From Bog-473 sp963755495 (GTDB lineage: Bacteria > Actinomycetota > Acidimicrobiia > Acidimicrobiales > RAAP-2): 64,000 nucleotides of DNA. The notes beneath the pieces are model-generated. The model saw nothing but the letters and a program-made list of their open reading frames with translations, did no database searches and was not told where the DNA came from. Location: assembly GCA_963755495.1 (NCBI GenBank), contig CAVWJS010000006.1, positions 868,001-932,000 on the forward strand. The letters run 5' to 3'. How positions within the stretch are numbered: position 1 is the stretch's first letter; every line of letters starts with the position of its first letter. Shown one piece after another: positions 43,771 to 52,775 of the stretch. The translations under genes were made by a program, and so were the position numbers.

Positions 43771-45168
43771 CTACGCGTGGAGTGGCAGATCCACGGTCAC
43801 CACGGTCGGCCCGCGTGGCGGGCTGACGATGCCGAGTCGCCCGTCCACCGCATGCACCCGGTCGGTGAGGCCAACCAGTCCGCTCGACGAGGAGCCAAGG
43901 CGCGAGAGTGACGCTCCGCCCGTCCCGTCGTCGCGTACGACCACCCGCAGCCAGCCGCCGTGCTCCGTGCACGTGATACTGGCTCGAGATGCCTTCGCAT
44001 GTTGCGTCACATTGGCCAGGAGCTCGGCCACGCAGAAGTAGGCGATGGCCTCGATGGCCGGGGTGGGCCGCTCGTCGAGGTCCAAGGTGAGAGCGGTGGG
44101 CACCGTACAGCGTGCGGCCAGAGTGGAGAGCGCTCCCTCCAGACCGATGTCGAGCGCGGGTGGATGGATGCCCCGGGCCAGATCTCGTAACTCGACGATC
44201 GCCTCCTTGGCGCCTTGGTGGGCCTCATTCACGAGCTGGCGGACCTGTTCGAGGTCGAGCTGGTCGTGATCGGCCAGCTTCTCCTTGGCCATCCCCAAGC
44301 GCATGGCCAGCGCCACCAGCTGCGCCTGTGTCCCGTCATGCAGGTCGCGCTCAATGCGCCGCATGGCGGCGGCCGACGAGTCGACCGTTTGCGCCCGCGC
44401 CTGCTCGAGGGAGCGGACCCGGACCGTCACGGGATCGGGCGAAAGTAGGACCCGCATGACCCGCCGATCCAGAGCGACGACGGCGCGCACGGCCCAGGGA
44501 GCGGCGAAGAAGAAGATGATACCGGCGAGGAAGATCCCGAGCTCGTGCCAGAACCCGAAAGGGGCGGACCAAAAGAAGTCAGGCCCGAAGACGACCTGAG
44601 GTAGTCCGAAGACGGCGGGATTGTGTGTGTGCCCGCCCCATAGCGGATTAGTGATGCAGAAGAAAGCGTCCCACCACACGCTGAAGGCACCGAAGACGCC
44701 CAGAAAGGCCAGGGGGACCTTGATCGCCACGTAGGCCATGGATCGCCATCCCGTGCGATCACGCAAGCTCGCCTGGAGCCAGCCGAAGAACCCCGGCCGA
44801 TGTACGAACGGTTCGGGATCCTCGATCTCTTCGTGGAGGAGATTCCGGGCGAGCTGGCGATGGAATCCGCCGAGGCCCCGGGATCCGCGCACCGAAAGTG
44901 CGATGATGGCCAGACCGAAAAAGGTGATGGCAAAGACCGCACCGGCCCACAAGGTGGCGACGACAAATACGATCCCGACCCCGGCAAGCGGTACGCCAAG
45001 AATGAGGAACCACAGCTCGGACCAAGTCCGCTTGGCGAAGGGCTCGTGCCAAACGATGCGGGCGAGCTCTCTCGTCCGGTCTCCCGCCTTCTCCGAAATC
45101 ACAGCGACCATTTCCTTCACCAGCTCACGCATGCGGACGCCAGGGTCACTTGCACGATCGTCGGTCAT
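43771..45168 (-). CDS. NarL-type sensor histidine kinase with membrane sensor domain
   Basis: A 465-residue kinase. The N-terminal half has about four hydrophobic segments (for example LWFLILGVPLAGVGIVFVVA and WHELGIFLAGIIFFFAAPWA) and resembles the putative-sensor domain of actinobacterial kinases. The HisKA_3 box is RIERDLHDGTQAQLVALAMR with the phospho-His. The ATPase domain shows VAELLANVTQHAKAS (N box) and VVRDDGTGGASL. It overlaps the permease gene upstream and abuts the response regulator. Its signal is unknown; genomic coupling suggests it monitors a compound handled by the transporter. Confidence 0.93.
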   Translation of the reverse strand: MTDDRASDPGVRMRELVKEMVAVISEKAGDRTRELARIVWHEPFAKRTWSELWFLILGVPLAGVGIVFVVATLWAGAVFAITFFGLAIIALSVRGSRGLGGFHRQLARNLLHEEIEDPEPFVHRPGFFGWLQASLRDRTGWRSMAYVAIKVPLAFLGVFGAFSVWWDAFFCITNPLWGGHTHNPAVFGLPQVVFGPDFFWSAPFGFWHELGIFLAGIIFFFAAPWAVRAVVALDRRVMRVLLSPDPVTVRVRSLEQARAQTVDSSAAAMRRIERDLHDGTQAQLVALAMRLGMAKEKLADHDQLDLEQVRQLVNEAHQGAKEAIVELRDLARGIHPPALDIGLEGALSTLAARCTVPTALTLDLDERPTPAIEAIAYFCVAELLANVTQHAKASRASITCTEHGGWLRVVVRDDGTGGASLSRLGSSSSGLVGLTDRVHAVDGRLGIVSPPRGPTVVTVDLPLHA

Positions 45169-45928
45169 GCGTCACGCCGTTGGAGGAGGATCAGCCCGAC
45201 GACGAGGATGATGGCGCAGTAGAGGACCATGAGGGCGAAGCCGACGGGAGGGGAGACCGAACCGGTCTGCGGTATGACAGCGGCGACCGAGCTGGCCAAA
45301 ATGTGCTCGGGGGTGAAACGAGTGGGATTATCGTCCCCCGACAGTGGTTGGAGCAGCACGGGAAGCAAGAAGATGACCCCCACGAAGGCCGTGATGGTCC
45401 CGGCCGTATGGCGGATGATCACGCCGAGGCCCAGACCGAACATACCCAAGAGTGCCAGAAATGCCCCCGACAAGATGAGTGCACGTAGCACTCCGGGTTG
45501 TCCGAGGGACGCCACCGGGGCGCGGCCCGAGAGGATGAGCCGTCCCGTGAAGAAGCAGGCGAAGGCCAGGATCTCACTGACGACGAGGGAGATACTGGCG
45601 ATGACGATGACTTTGGCTCCGAGAAGCAAGCAACGCCGAGGACGGCGGCCAACGATGAGCGGATCGTCCCGCTGCCATATTCACCGGTGATCATCAAGAT
45701 GCCGAGCAGTCCGATGGTGAGCTGTCCGATGGCCAATCCCGACAGGGACTCATTGGTTGGGTCGAAGCCTTGCCACGCTGGGCGCCCACTGCGATGGATG
45801 CCGTTGGTAACGAGAACCGTGACGAGCAAGGTGCTGACCACGGTGGCGAGCAGTGTCCAAGTCGTCGAGCGCAGGGAGCTCAGCTTGGTCATTTCAGCTC
45901 GCACCGCCTCGCCTGCGCCGATCGTCAT
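45165..45928 (-). CDS. ABC-2 type transporter permease, frameshifted
   Basis: Membrane subunit of an exporter. The N-terminal part reads VRAEMTKLSSLRSTTWTLLA, the classic ABC-2 start, followed by IGLLGILMITGEYGSGTIRS. A frameshift at about 45625 separates it from LLGAKVIVIASISLVVSEIL, FLALLGMFGLGLGVIIRHTA and LMVLYCAIILVVGLILLQRR. Together about 254 residues with six hydrophobic segments. It overlaps both the ATPase gene (4 bases) and the kinase gene (4 bases). Confidence 0.87.
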
Positions 45929-46836
45929 GACTTCTCCTTCGTTCGGAACTCCACCGCATCGTGCGTCAGCTCCATGAACGCGTCTTCGAGTGAGCCCTTG
46001 AACGGGGAAAGCTCATGCAGGGTCAGGATGCGGTCGGCGGCGAGCTCGCCGATCTCGGCCGAAGTCAGGCCCGTGACGACGATCGACCCATCGTTCTCGA
46101 CTTTCGCCACCGCGCCCGCATCGGACAGCGCGCCCACGAAGATCTCGGTCATCGGCGTCACCACGCGTACTGCCTCGAGCGCGCTCTGCGCAGCGAAGGC
46201 GCGGACGGTCGTTTCGGCGATCAAGGAACCGCGGCCGATCACCACGAGCCGCTCCGCAGTAAGCGCCATCTCGTTGATCAGATGGCTCGATACGAAGACG
46301 GTTCGTCCTTCGGCCGCCAGATCGCGCAACAGGAATCGGGCCCAACGGATGCCTTCGGGGTCGAGACCGTTGATGGGTTCGTCGAAGAGCAGCACGCCGG
46401 GATCTCCCAGGAGGGCGGTGGCGATCCCGAGTCGTTGCCCCATCCCGAGCGAGTACTTCCCGGCGCGTTGGCGTGCCACCTCGGTCAGACCGACGATGTC
46501 AAGCACCTCATCGATACGAGAACGGGCGATGTCGTTGGATTTGGCGAGGAAGAGGAGGTGGTCATATGCACTGCGCGCCGGGTGATACGCCTTGGCGTCC
46601 AGCAGTGCCCCCACTTCCCGCAGCGGCCACCGGAGGTCCCGGTAGGGCTTCCCGTTCACCAGCGTGGTGCCCGAGGTGGGGTTGTCCAGGCCCGTGATCA
46701 TGCGCATGGTGGTTGGCTTGCCAGAGCCGTTTGGGCCGAGGAATCCCGTCACCACGCCCGGGGTTACCTCGAAGCTCAAATTGTCGACGGCCAGGGTGCT
46801 GCGATAGCGCTTGGTCAACCCTGCGGCAACGATCAT
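45925..46836 (-). CDS. ABC transporter ATPase with proline in Walker A
   Basis: A 303-residue ATPase of the drug/bacitracin-exporter type. The Walker A region reads GPNGSGKPTTMRM: residue 41, normally Ser or Thr after the lysine, is Pro. The signature YSLGMGQRLGIA, Walker B VLLFDEPINGLDPEG and H-loop VFVSSHLINEM are normal. I start at ATG 46836, where TACGTT lies six bases upstream (leaderless), rather than at the longer 46872. The C-terminal domain (DAFMELTHDAVEF) is usual. The Pro is a single-base change from Ser or Thr and may be a base-call error. Confidence 0.9.
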   Translation of the reverse strand: MIVAAGLTKRYRSTLAVDNLSFEVTPGVVTGFLGPNGSGKPTTMRMITGLDNPTSGTTLVNGKPYRDLRWPLREVGALLDAKAYHPARSAYDHLLFLAKSNDIARSRIDEVLDIVGLTEVARQRAGKYSLGMGQRLGIATALLGDPGVLLFDEPINGLDPEGIRWARFLLRDLAAEGRTVFVSSHLINEMALTAERLVVIGRGSLIAETTVRAFAAQSALEAVRVVTPMTEIFVGALSDAGAVAKVENDGSIVVTGLTSAEIGELAADRILTLHELSPFKGSLEDAFMELTHDAVEFRTKEKS

Positions 46837-46842
46837 CCGTTC

Positions 46843-46848
46843 AACGTA
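46843..46848 (-). promoter_or_regulatory. -10 element for leaderless ABC/two-component operon
   Basis: On the minus strand TACGTT ends six bases before the ATG at 46836, predicting a leaderless four-gene mRNA. The 90-bp gap 46837-46926 to the VOC gene shows no terminator. Confidence 0.4.
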
Positions 46849-46926
46849 AGGAATTGTCCCGCCGATGAACATGTCGCTAACGGGCGTGTTGCCCTGGGGC
46901 TAGCACCCCTCTTTCAGCGACCGGGT

Positions 46927-47298
46927 TCAGGCGTCCGGGGCGTGGCATACCGCCTCGATGTTGTGGCCGTCAGGGTCTCGGATGAAGGCACCGAAATAGT
47001 GCTCGTGATATTCGGGAAACACCCGCGGCGCATGAAGGATCTCGGCGCCAATGGACACCGCGGCACTGTGAAAGGCATCAACGGCGTGACGGTCGGTCGC
47101 GCGAAAGGCAATGTGAAGCTCTCTGTCGGTATCCCGTTGCGCCGGGGACAGCCAGAAGGATCCCGGCTGGGGCCCGAAGAATCCGACGGCGGGACCATCG
47201 GTATGGCCGGGGCTGATCCCCAAAGGAGCGAGCACCGCCGTGTAGAAGGCCTGACTCGTGGGGACGTCGGTCACTTGGAGGGAGACATGGTCGATCAT
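46927..47298 (-). CDS. VOC-superfamily (glyoxalase/bleomycin-resistance-like) protein
   Basis: A 123-residue single VOC module: MIDHVSLQVTDVPTSQAFYT at the N-terminus (His ligand), ELHIAFRATDRHAVDAFHSA with a second His, and FGAFIRDPDGHNIEAVCHAP with the conserved Glu. Such proteins act as dimers on small molecules or bind antibiotics. No substrate can be named. ATG 47298 is chosen because upstream codons do not resemble the family. It is transcribed on the minus strand, divergent from argC. Confidence 0.85.
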   Translation of the reverse strand: MIDHVSLQVTDVPTSQAFYTAVLAPLGISPGHTDGPAVGFFGPQPGSFWLSPAQRDTDRELHIAFRATDRHAVDAFHSAAVSIGAEILHAPRVFPEYHEHYFGAFIRDPDGHNIEAVCHAPDA

Positions 47299-47512
47299 GA
47301 CTCCAGGGTGCCACGACTGATGGCTGGCGCGTGAACCCGCCGTCGGCGCGGATTTGACCTGGGAGCAACCTGAGCGGAGAGCGGCCATAGATCCTTGGCG
47401 GATAAGGCTACCGAACCGTTCGGTTAGGTTATTCCAATTGAGTGCCGGGGACTGCCGGGGGACTGCCCGCTCCGGGCGAGCGTGGAGGCGGTGGATTCGA
47501 CACATTGGAATC

Positions 47513-47547
47513 CTGCATGAGTATGCGATTCTATGTATACTGATGCG
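47513..47547 (+). promoter_or_regulatory. argC promoter with candidate ARG box, leaderless
   Basis: The -10 TATACT (47536-47541) ends six bases before ATG 47548, so the arg mRNA probably starts at the start codon. Overlapping it is an AT-rich, partly palindromic stretch TGCATGAGTATGC and TATGTATAC (47513-47540), unlike the surrounding GC-rich DNA and similar in style to ArgR boxes. The rest of the 249-bp gap 47299-47547 holds only a short GGGGACTGC direct repeat near 47449. Confidence 0.5.
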
Positions 47548-48573
47548 ATGAAGGCGGGGATCGTCGGAGCATCCGGGTACACGGGGGTCGAACTGCTCCG
47601 TCTTTTGGTGGGCCATCCTGACATCGATGTGGCCGTGGTGACGGCGCACTCGCATGCGGGCCAGATGGTGGGGGGGCACAATCCGTCGTTGGCCGCCGCC
47701 TACCCCGGATTGGTCTACGAGGCGGCCGGCCCGGAGGCCCTGGACCTCCTTGACGGACTCGACGTCGTGTTCTGCGCCCTGCCCCACGGAGAGTCGCAGC
47801 GAATGGTGCCGGCCTTGCGGGAGCGGGTGGGATTGATCGTGGACCTGGCGGCCGATTTCCGGTTGCACGATGCCGCGCTCTATCCGACCTGGTATGGCGA
47901 GGAGCATGGCGCGCCGGAGCTGCTGGACCAGGCTGCCTTCGGCCTGCCCGAGTTGTTCCGCTCCGGTCTGAACGGTGCGACCCTGGTGGCGGCCGCCGGT
48001 TGCTATCCGACCGCCGCCGGGCTGGCGCTCGCGCCGCTGCTGCGAGCGGGACTCCTCCAGCCGGCCGGAGTCATCGTCGACGCAGCTTCGGGGGTTTCGG
48101 GGGCTGGACGCGCCGCGAAGGAGACGCTGCATTTCGGCACCGTGGATGAGAACTTTGTGGCGTACGGCTTGCTCGACCACCGGCACACGCCCGAGATGGA
48201 ACAGATCCTGGGGGCCCAGGTGCTCTTCACGCCGCATCTTGCACCCATGGTCCGTGGGATCTTGGCCACGTGTTATGCCCGGCCCGTGGCCGGAGCCCTC
48301 TCCACGGCCGATGTGATGGCCGCACTCCACGAGGCCTACGACGAAGAGCCATTCGTGGTGGTGAGCGACGCTTCTCCCTCGACGAAGGCCACTGCCGGCT
48401 CGAACTGCGCCCATGTCACGGCTCGAGTCGACGAGCGCACGGGCTGGGTGCTGTCGCTGTGCGCGATCGACAATCTGGTCAAGGGCGCGTCGGGACAGGC
48501 CATCCAGTGCGCCAACGTCGCCCTCGGGCTCCCCGAGACGACGGGGCTACCGCTGGTCGGGTTGTACCCATGA
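47548..48573 (+). CDS. argC: N-acetyl-gamma-glutamyl-phosphate reductase
   Basis: Third step of arginine synthesis. The NADP loop is AGIVGASGYTGVELLRLL. The active-site region is VAAAGCYPTAAGLALAPLL with the catalytic Cys. SGVSGAGRAAKE, TPHLAPMVRGILATCYA and NLVKGASGQAIQCANVALGL complete the family pattern. 341 residues. I prefer ATG 47548 over the upstream in-frame ATG at 47533 because the -10 box lies between them. The stop overlaps argJ (ATGA). Confidence 0.97.
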   Translation: MKAGIVGASGYTGVELLRLLVGHPDIDVAVVTAHSHAGQMVGGHNPSLAAAYPGLVYEAAGPEALDLLDGLDVVFCALPHGESQRMVPALRERVGLIVDLAADFRLHDAALYPTWYGEEHGAPELLDQAAFGLPELFRSGLNGATLVAAAGCYPTAAGLALAPLLRAGLLQPAGVIVDAASGVSGAGRAAKETLHFGTVDENFVAYGLLDHRHTPEMEQILGAQVLFTPHLAPMVRGILATCYARPVAGALSTADVMAALHEAYDEEPFVVVSDASPSTKATAGSNCAHVTARVDERTGWVLSLCAIDNLVKGASGQAIQCANVALGLPETTGLPLVGLYP

Positions 48574-49739
48574 GCGTGACCGCACCCGAGGGATTCGTGG
48601 CCGTCGGCGCTTCGGCCGGGATCAAGGCTTCGGGCGTGCCCGATGTGGCTGTGGTGACGACCGATCACGGCCGCGCCGTGCCGGCGGCCGGTGTCTTCAC
48701 GGCCAATCTTGCTGCGGCCGCGCCCGTGCAGATCAGTCGGGCCCATCTGGAGGCGACCGGGGGACGGGCGGCGGGAGTCATCCTCACGTCGGGAAATGCC
48801 AACGCCGCGACCGGTGAGCCCGGTCGTGATGCGGCGACGCGGTTGTGTCGCGCCGTGGCCCAGGGCATCGATGCGCACCTGCACGAGATCCTGGTCTGCC
48901 AGACCGGTCTCATCGGTATCCCGTTTCCGACGGAGGAAGTGGAGCCCCGCCTGGCCGGCATAGTCCAGGCGCGCCGTGGGAACGCTGAGGCAGGTGCAGC
49001 CGCGGCCCGGGCCATCATGACGACGGACACCGTGCCCAAGACGGCGCTCGTGAAAGGAGCCGGATTCACGGTGGGAGCCATGGCGAAGGGCGCCGCAATG
49101 CTGGCGCCGAACATGGCCACGATGCTCGCTCTCTGCACGACCGATGCCGAGGCGACGCCGGAGCTGTTGCGCACGGCTCTGCGTGCCGCCGTCGAGAGCT
49201 CCTTCAACACCATGACGGTCGACGGCTGCACGTCGACCAACGACACGGTGCTGGTGTTGGCCAGTGGACGAGGGACGGCCCCGTCGCTGGAAGCATTGAC
49301 TGCAGGGCTGCGCGAGGCATGCATGTCGTTGGCCGAGCAGATGGTCGACGACGCCGAGGGGGCGACCAAGGTGTCGCACGTGCGCGTCGTGGGCGCGGAG
49401 AGCGACGGTGCGGCGCATGCGGCAGCGCGCAAGGTCGCCGACTCCATGCTCGTGCAGTGCTCGCTCAACGGCGAGGACCCTTATTGGGGGCGTGTCGTGA
49501 GTGAGCTCGGCTCAGCCGGCGTCACCTTCGACATCGACAAGGTGGCGGTGTCCTACGGGGACACCGTGGTCTGCGCCGGCGGAGTGGCGGTGGCGCATGA
49601 TGAGGGAGCGGTGAAGGCCCATATGGCGGGCAGGCATATCGAGCTCACGTGCGACCTCGGGCTGGGGTATGGGTCCGCCGCAGTCCTGGGCACCGACCTG
49701 GGTTACGGCTACATCGACGAGAACCGGACGACGTCATGA
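48570..49739 (+). CDS. argJ: Bifunctional ornithine acetyltransferase / NAG synthase
   Basis: Recycles the acetyl group from acetylornithine to glutamate. 389 residues. The N-terminus GFVAVGASAGIKASGVPDVA, VILTSGNANAATG (oxyanion region), and the autocleavage site GAAMLAPNMATMLA with the nucleophilic Thr are clear. After cleavage come TMTVDGCTSTNDTVLVLASG and LVQCSLNGEDPYWGR. With ArgJ, the pathway is the cyclic one. Whether it also makes acetylglutamate de novo cannot be read from sequence. Confidence 0.97.
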   Translation: MSVTAPEGFVAVGASAGIKASGVPDVAVVTTDHGRAVPAAGVFTANLAAAAPVQISRAHLEATGGRAAGVILTSGNANAATGEPGRDAATRLCRAVAQGIDAHLHEILVCQTGLIGIPFPTEEVEPRLAGIVQARRGNAEAGAAAARAIMTTDTVPKTALVKGAGFTVGAMAKGAAMLAPNMATMLALCTTDAEATPELLRTALRAAVESSFNTMTVDGCTSTNDTVLVLASGRGTAPSLEALTAGLREACMSLAEQMVDDAEGATKVSHVRVVGAESDGAAHAAARKVADSMLVQCSLNGEDPYWGRVVSELGSAGVTFDIDKVAVSYGDTVVCAGGVAVAHDEGAVKAHMAGRHIELTCDLGLGYGSAAVLGTDLGYGYIDENRTTS

Positions 49740-50652
49740 CGGCCGAACCGATTCGGAGCCCGCTGCCGAAGAATTCCCGTGCGCTCAAGGCCGCAGCACA
49801 CAACACGGCTTCGCTCCTCGTCGAGGCGTTGCCGTACATCCAGCGCTTCCGGGGCAAGATCGTCGTGGTCAAGTACGGCGGTAATGCATTGAACGGCGCA
49901 ACCGAGGGGACCGATGACGCCCTGGCCTCGTTCGCCCAAGATGTGGTGTTGATGCGCGCCGTCGGCATTCACCCCGTCGTGGTGCACGGGGGGGACCCCA
50001 GATCGGCGAGCTGATGGCCCGCTTGGGCAAGGTCACGGAGTTTCGTGACGGGCTACGGGTGACCGATGCCGAGACGCTCGACATCGCCCGCATGGTGCTG
50101 GTGGGCAAGGTTAACCGTGACATCGTTTCGGCCATCAACGTGCACGGACCTTTGGCCGTCGGCATGTCCGGGGAGGACGCCAACCTCATCACCGCGGCAC
50201 AGAGCCATGTGGACCTGGGTTTCGTGGGCAAAGTGGCCGTGGTCGACCCCACCATGCTGCAACGACTCGTGGCCGAGGGGATCATCCCGGTGGTCGCCAC
50301 CATAGGGGCCGACGCGGCGGGCCAGGCGTACAACATCAATGCGGATACGGTGGCCGGCGCCCTGGCCGAGGCGTTGGAGGCCGAGAAGTTGATCTTCCTC
50401 ACCGACGTCGAAGGGTTGCGGGTCGTGCCCGACGACCCGACCACCCTCATCTATCAGGCCGGCCTCGATGTGGTCGACGAGATCTTGCGGAGCGGAGGAG
50501 CCGTGGGCGGCATGAAGCCGAAGGTCGAGGCGTGCGCCATGGCCGTACGCGGCGGCGTCGCCCGCGCCCACATCCTCGATGGACGAGTCCCTCATGCGTT
50601 GTTGCTCGAGCTGTTCACCGACTCGGGCGTCGGCACCATGGTGTTGCCATGA
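49736..50652 (+). CDS. argB: Acetylglutamate kinase, frameshifted
   Basis: Phosphorylates N-acetylglutamate, usually the feedback-controlled step. The N-terminus has KIVVVKYGGNALNG and HPVVVHGG. At a run of seven G (49987-49993) the frame breaks. One extra G would restore HGGGPQIGELMARLG, the family motif. This is the one traced case that needs an added base. The rest reads GMSGEDANLITA, YNINADTVAGALAEAL and GGMKPKVEACAMAVRGGVAR. Length about 305 residues. An N-terminal helix of the arginine-sensitive type seems present. It overlaps argJ and argD by 4 bases each. Confidence 0.95.
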
Positions 50653-51824
50653 GCACAGCCCCGGACCGCAGCGCCCTCATGCGCACGTACGCCGAGCCGC
50701 CGGTCACGTTCGTGCGTGGCGAAGGGACGCTGCTCTTCGACGCCGACGGAAAGAGCTACCTCGACTTCATTACCGGGCTGGCCGTGGTGTCCCTCGGCCA
50801 CGCCCACCCGGCAGTGGCCGAAGCGGTGGCGACGCAAGCGCGGACCCTGACCCACGTCTCGAACCTCTACGGCAACACTCTGGGGCCCGACGTGGCGCTG
50901 ACCATCGACCGCCTCATCAACGGCGGCACGGGCCAGGCCGGCGGACAGGTCTTCTTCACCAACTCGGGGGCCGAGGCCAACGAGTGCGCGCTGAAGCTGG
51001 CCCGGCGCTGGGCCGGCGTCGGACGTCACGTGGTCATCAGCGCCGACAACTCCTTCCACGGCCGCACCCTGGCCACGTTGACCGCAACCGGTCAGCCGGA
51101 GAAGCACGCGCCGTTCCTGCCCCTTCCCGAGGGTTTCCTTCACGTGCCCTATGACGACGTGGACGCACTCGAGTCCGCACTCAATGCCGAGACGGTCGCC
51201 GGTGTGCTGCTCGAGCCGCTCCAGGGCGAAGGCGGCGTCATGGTGCCGAGCTCGGACTATTTGGGCGCCGTGCGCGCCCTTTGTACCGAGCGCAACGCAC
51301 TCCTGATGCTCGATGAGGTGCAGACCGGTCTCGGTCGCACCGGCCACTGGTTTGCCTTCCAGGCGCAAGGCCTCGAGCCCGACGTGGTGACGATCGCCAA
51401 GGCGCTGGGCAACGGCATGCCTGTGGGCGCCTGCTGGGCCCGGGCCGAGGTTGCGGCGGCATTCGGGCCAGGCGACCACGGGTCGACATTCGGAGGGCAA
51501 CCGCTGGCTATGGCCGCGGCGAGGGCGACGCTGGCAGTGATGGAGGCCGAGGATGTATGTGGGCGGGCACAACGTGCCGGAGCCCGCTTGAGGGCCGGAT
51601 TGGCCATGTTGCCGGCTGTGGTCTCGGTGCGTGGCGCCGGTCTGCTCCTCGCGGCCCAATTGGCCGAGCCGACGGCCAAGGAAATCGCGGCGGCGGCGTT
51701 GGATGCCGGCTTGCTGGTCAATCCGGTCCGCCCCGATGCCATCAGGGTGGCACCGCCCCTGCTGGTGAACGACGAGGAAATCGACGCCGCGTTGGCGATC
51801 CTGGCCGACATCATGGCGGCCTGA
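50649..51824 (+). CDS. argD: Acetylornithine aminotransferase
   Basis: PLP enzyme making acetylornithine. 391 residues. FFTNSGAEANECALKLARRW, DNSFHGRTLATLTATGQPE, LLEPLQGEGGV, LLMLDEVQTGLGRTG (cofactor Asp) and the Schiff-base lysine in VVTIAKALGNGMPVG are all present, as is GDHGSTFGGQPLAMAAA. It may also act in lysine synthesis as in other bacteria. The start overlaps argB (ATGA). Confidence 0.96.
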   Translation: MSTAPDRSALMRTYAEPPVTFVRGEGTLLFDADGKSYLDFITGLAVVSLGHAHPAVAEAVATQARTLTHVSNLYGNTLGPDVALTIDRLINGGTGQAGGQVFFTNSGAEANECALKLARRWAGVGRHVVISADNSFHGRTLATLTATGQPEKHAPFLPLPEGFLHVPYDDVDALESALNAETVAGVLLEPLQGEGGVMVPSSDYLGAVRALCTERNALLMLDEVQTGLGRTGHWFAFQAQGLEPDVVTIAKALGNGMPVGACWARAEVAAAFGPGDHGSTFGGQPLAMAAARATLAVMEAEDVCGRAQRAGARLRAGLAMLPAVVSVRGAGLLLAAQLAEPTAKEIAAAALDAGLLVNPVRPDAIRVAPPLLVNDEEIDAALAILADIMAA

Positions 51825-51829
51825 TCCGC

Positions 51830-52754
51830 GTGCCTGATCTCTTCGACGTCGATGACCTGTGGCCGCACGGCTACGAGCGCGTGCTCGAACTGGCCACCCA
51901 GGCGGACGTAGGCCGGCTGCTCGACGGGCAGGGCGTCGCCCTGCTCTTCGAGAAGCCTTCCGCGCGCACTCGCAACTCCACGGAGATGGCGGTGGTCGGG
52001 CTGGGAGGACATCCGATCTACATCCAAGGGGTCGAGGTTGGCCTCGATACGCGGGAGTCCGCCGAGGACGTCGCCCGCACGTTGGGTTGCTACCACCGCA
52101 TCCTGTGCGCGCGGGTCTTCGATCACGACATCCTGGCGCGCATGGCGTTCGCCCTCGAAAGCAGCGGCTTCGACGTCCCCGTGGTCAACCTGCTCTCCGA
52201 CCAGGCGCACCCCTGCCAGGCCATCGCCGACGTGATCACGTTGCGCGAGATCCTCGGCCCCCTGCCGGGCGAGATCCTGGCCTACATCGGCGACTCCAAC
52301 AACATGTGCCGCTCTCTGGTCAAGGTGGCCCTGATGGAAGGGATGGACGTGCGGGTTGCCTCGCCTCCCGGCTACACGTTCTTGGCCGAGGAAATCGACA
52401 AGCTGATGAAGTTCTCACACCAGGTTGGCCGCGGTGGCACCCTTGTCGTGACCGATGATCCTGAGGTCGCAGCGGGCGGAGCCGACGCGCTCTACACCGA
52501 CGTATGGACGAGCATGGGACAAGAAGTCGAAAGTGCAGTCCGCCGCGAGGCATTCGCCGCGCTACATCGTCGACGAGGCGTTGCTCGATGTGGCCGAGCC
52601 CGATGTGGCGGTGCTGCACTGCCTGCCGGCGCATCGGGGCGAAGAGATCTCCGACGCGGTCCTCGAAGGTACACACAGCGTGGTGTGGCGACAGGCGGCG
52701 CATCGTCAGACCGCCATGCGGGGGATCCTGGCCTGGGCGATCGAGGGATCGTGA
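51830..52754 (+). CDS. argF: Ornithine carbamoyltransferase, frameshifted
   Basis: Forms citrulline from ornithine and carbamoyl phosphate. The carbamoyl-phosphate loop is LLFEKPSARTRNST, followed by LLSDQAHPCQAIADVITLRE and YIGDSNNMCRSL. A one-base shift near 52565 precedes the ornithine motif VLHCLPAHRGEEI. About 307 residues. GTG start 5 bases after argD. The stop TGA falls within the first copy of a threefold 11-bp repeat shared with argR. Confidence 0.95.
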
Positions 52755-52775
52755 GGGGATCATGAGGGGATCATG
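52744..52775 (+). repeat. Threefold 11-bp repeat at the argF/argR junction
   Basis: AGGGATCGTG (52744-52753) is followed by AGGGGATCATG at 52754-52764 and again at 52765-52775. The argF stop TGA is 52752-52754, and the argR ATG is 52773-52775 in the last copy. Collapsing to one copy gives GATCATGACG, an ATGA overlap. Confidence 0.85.
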
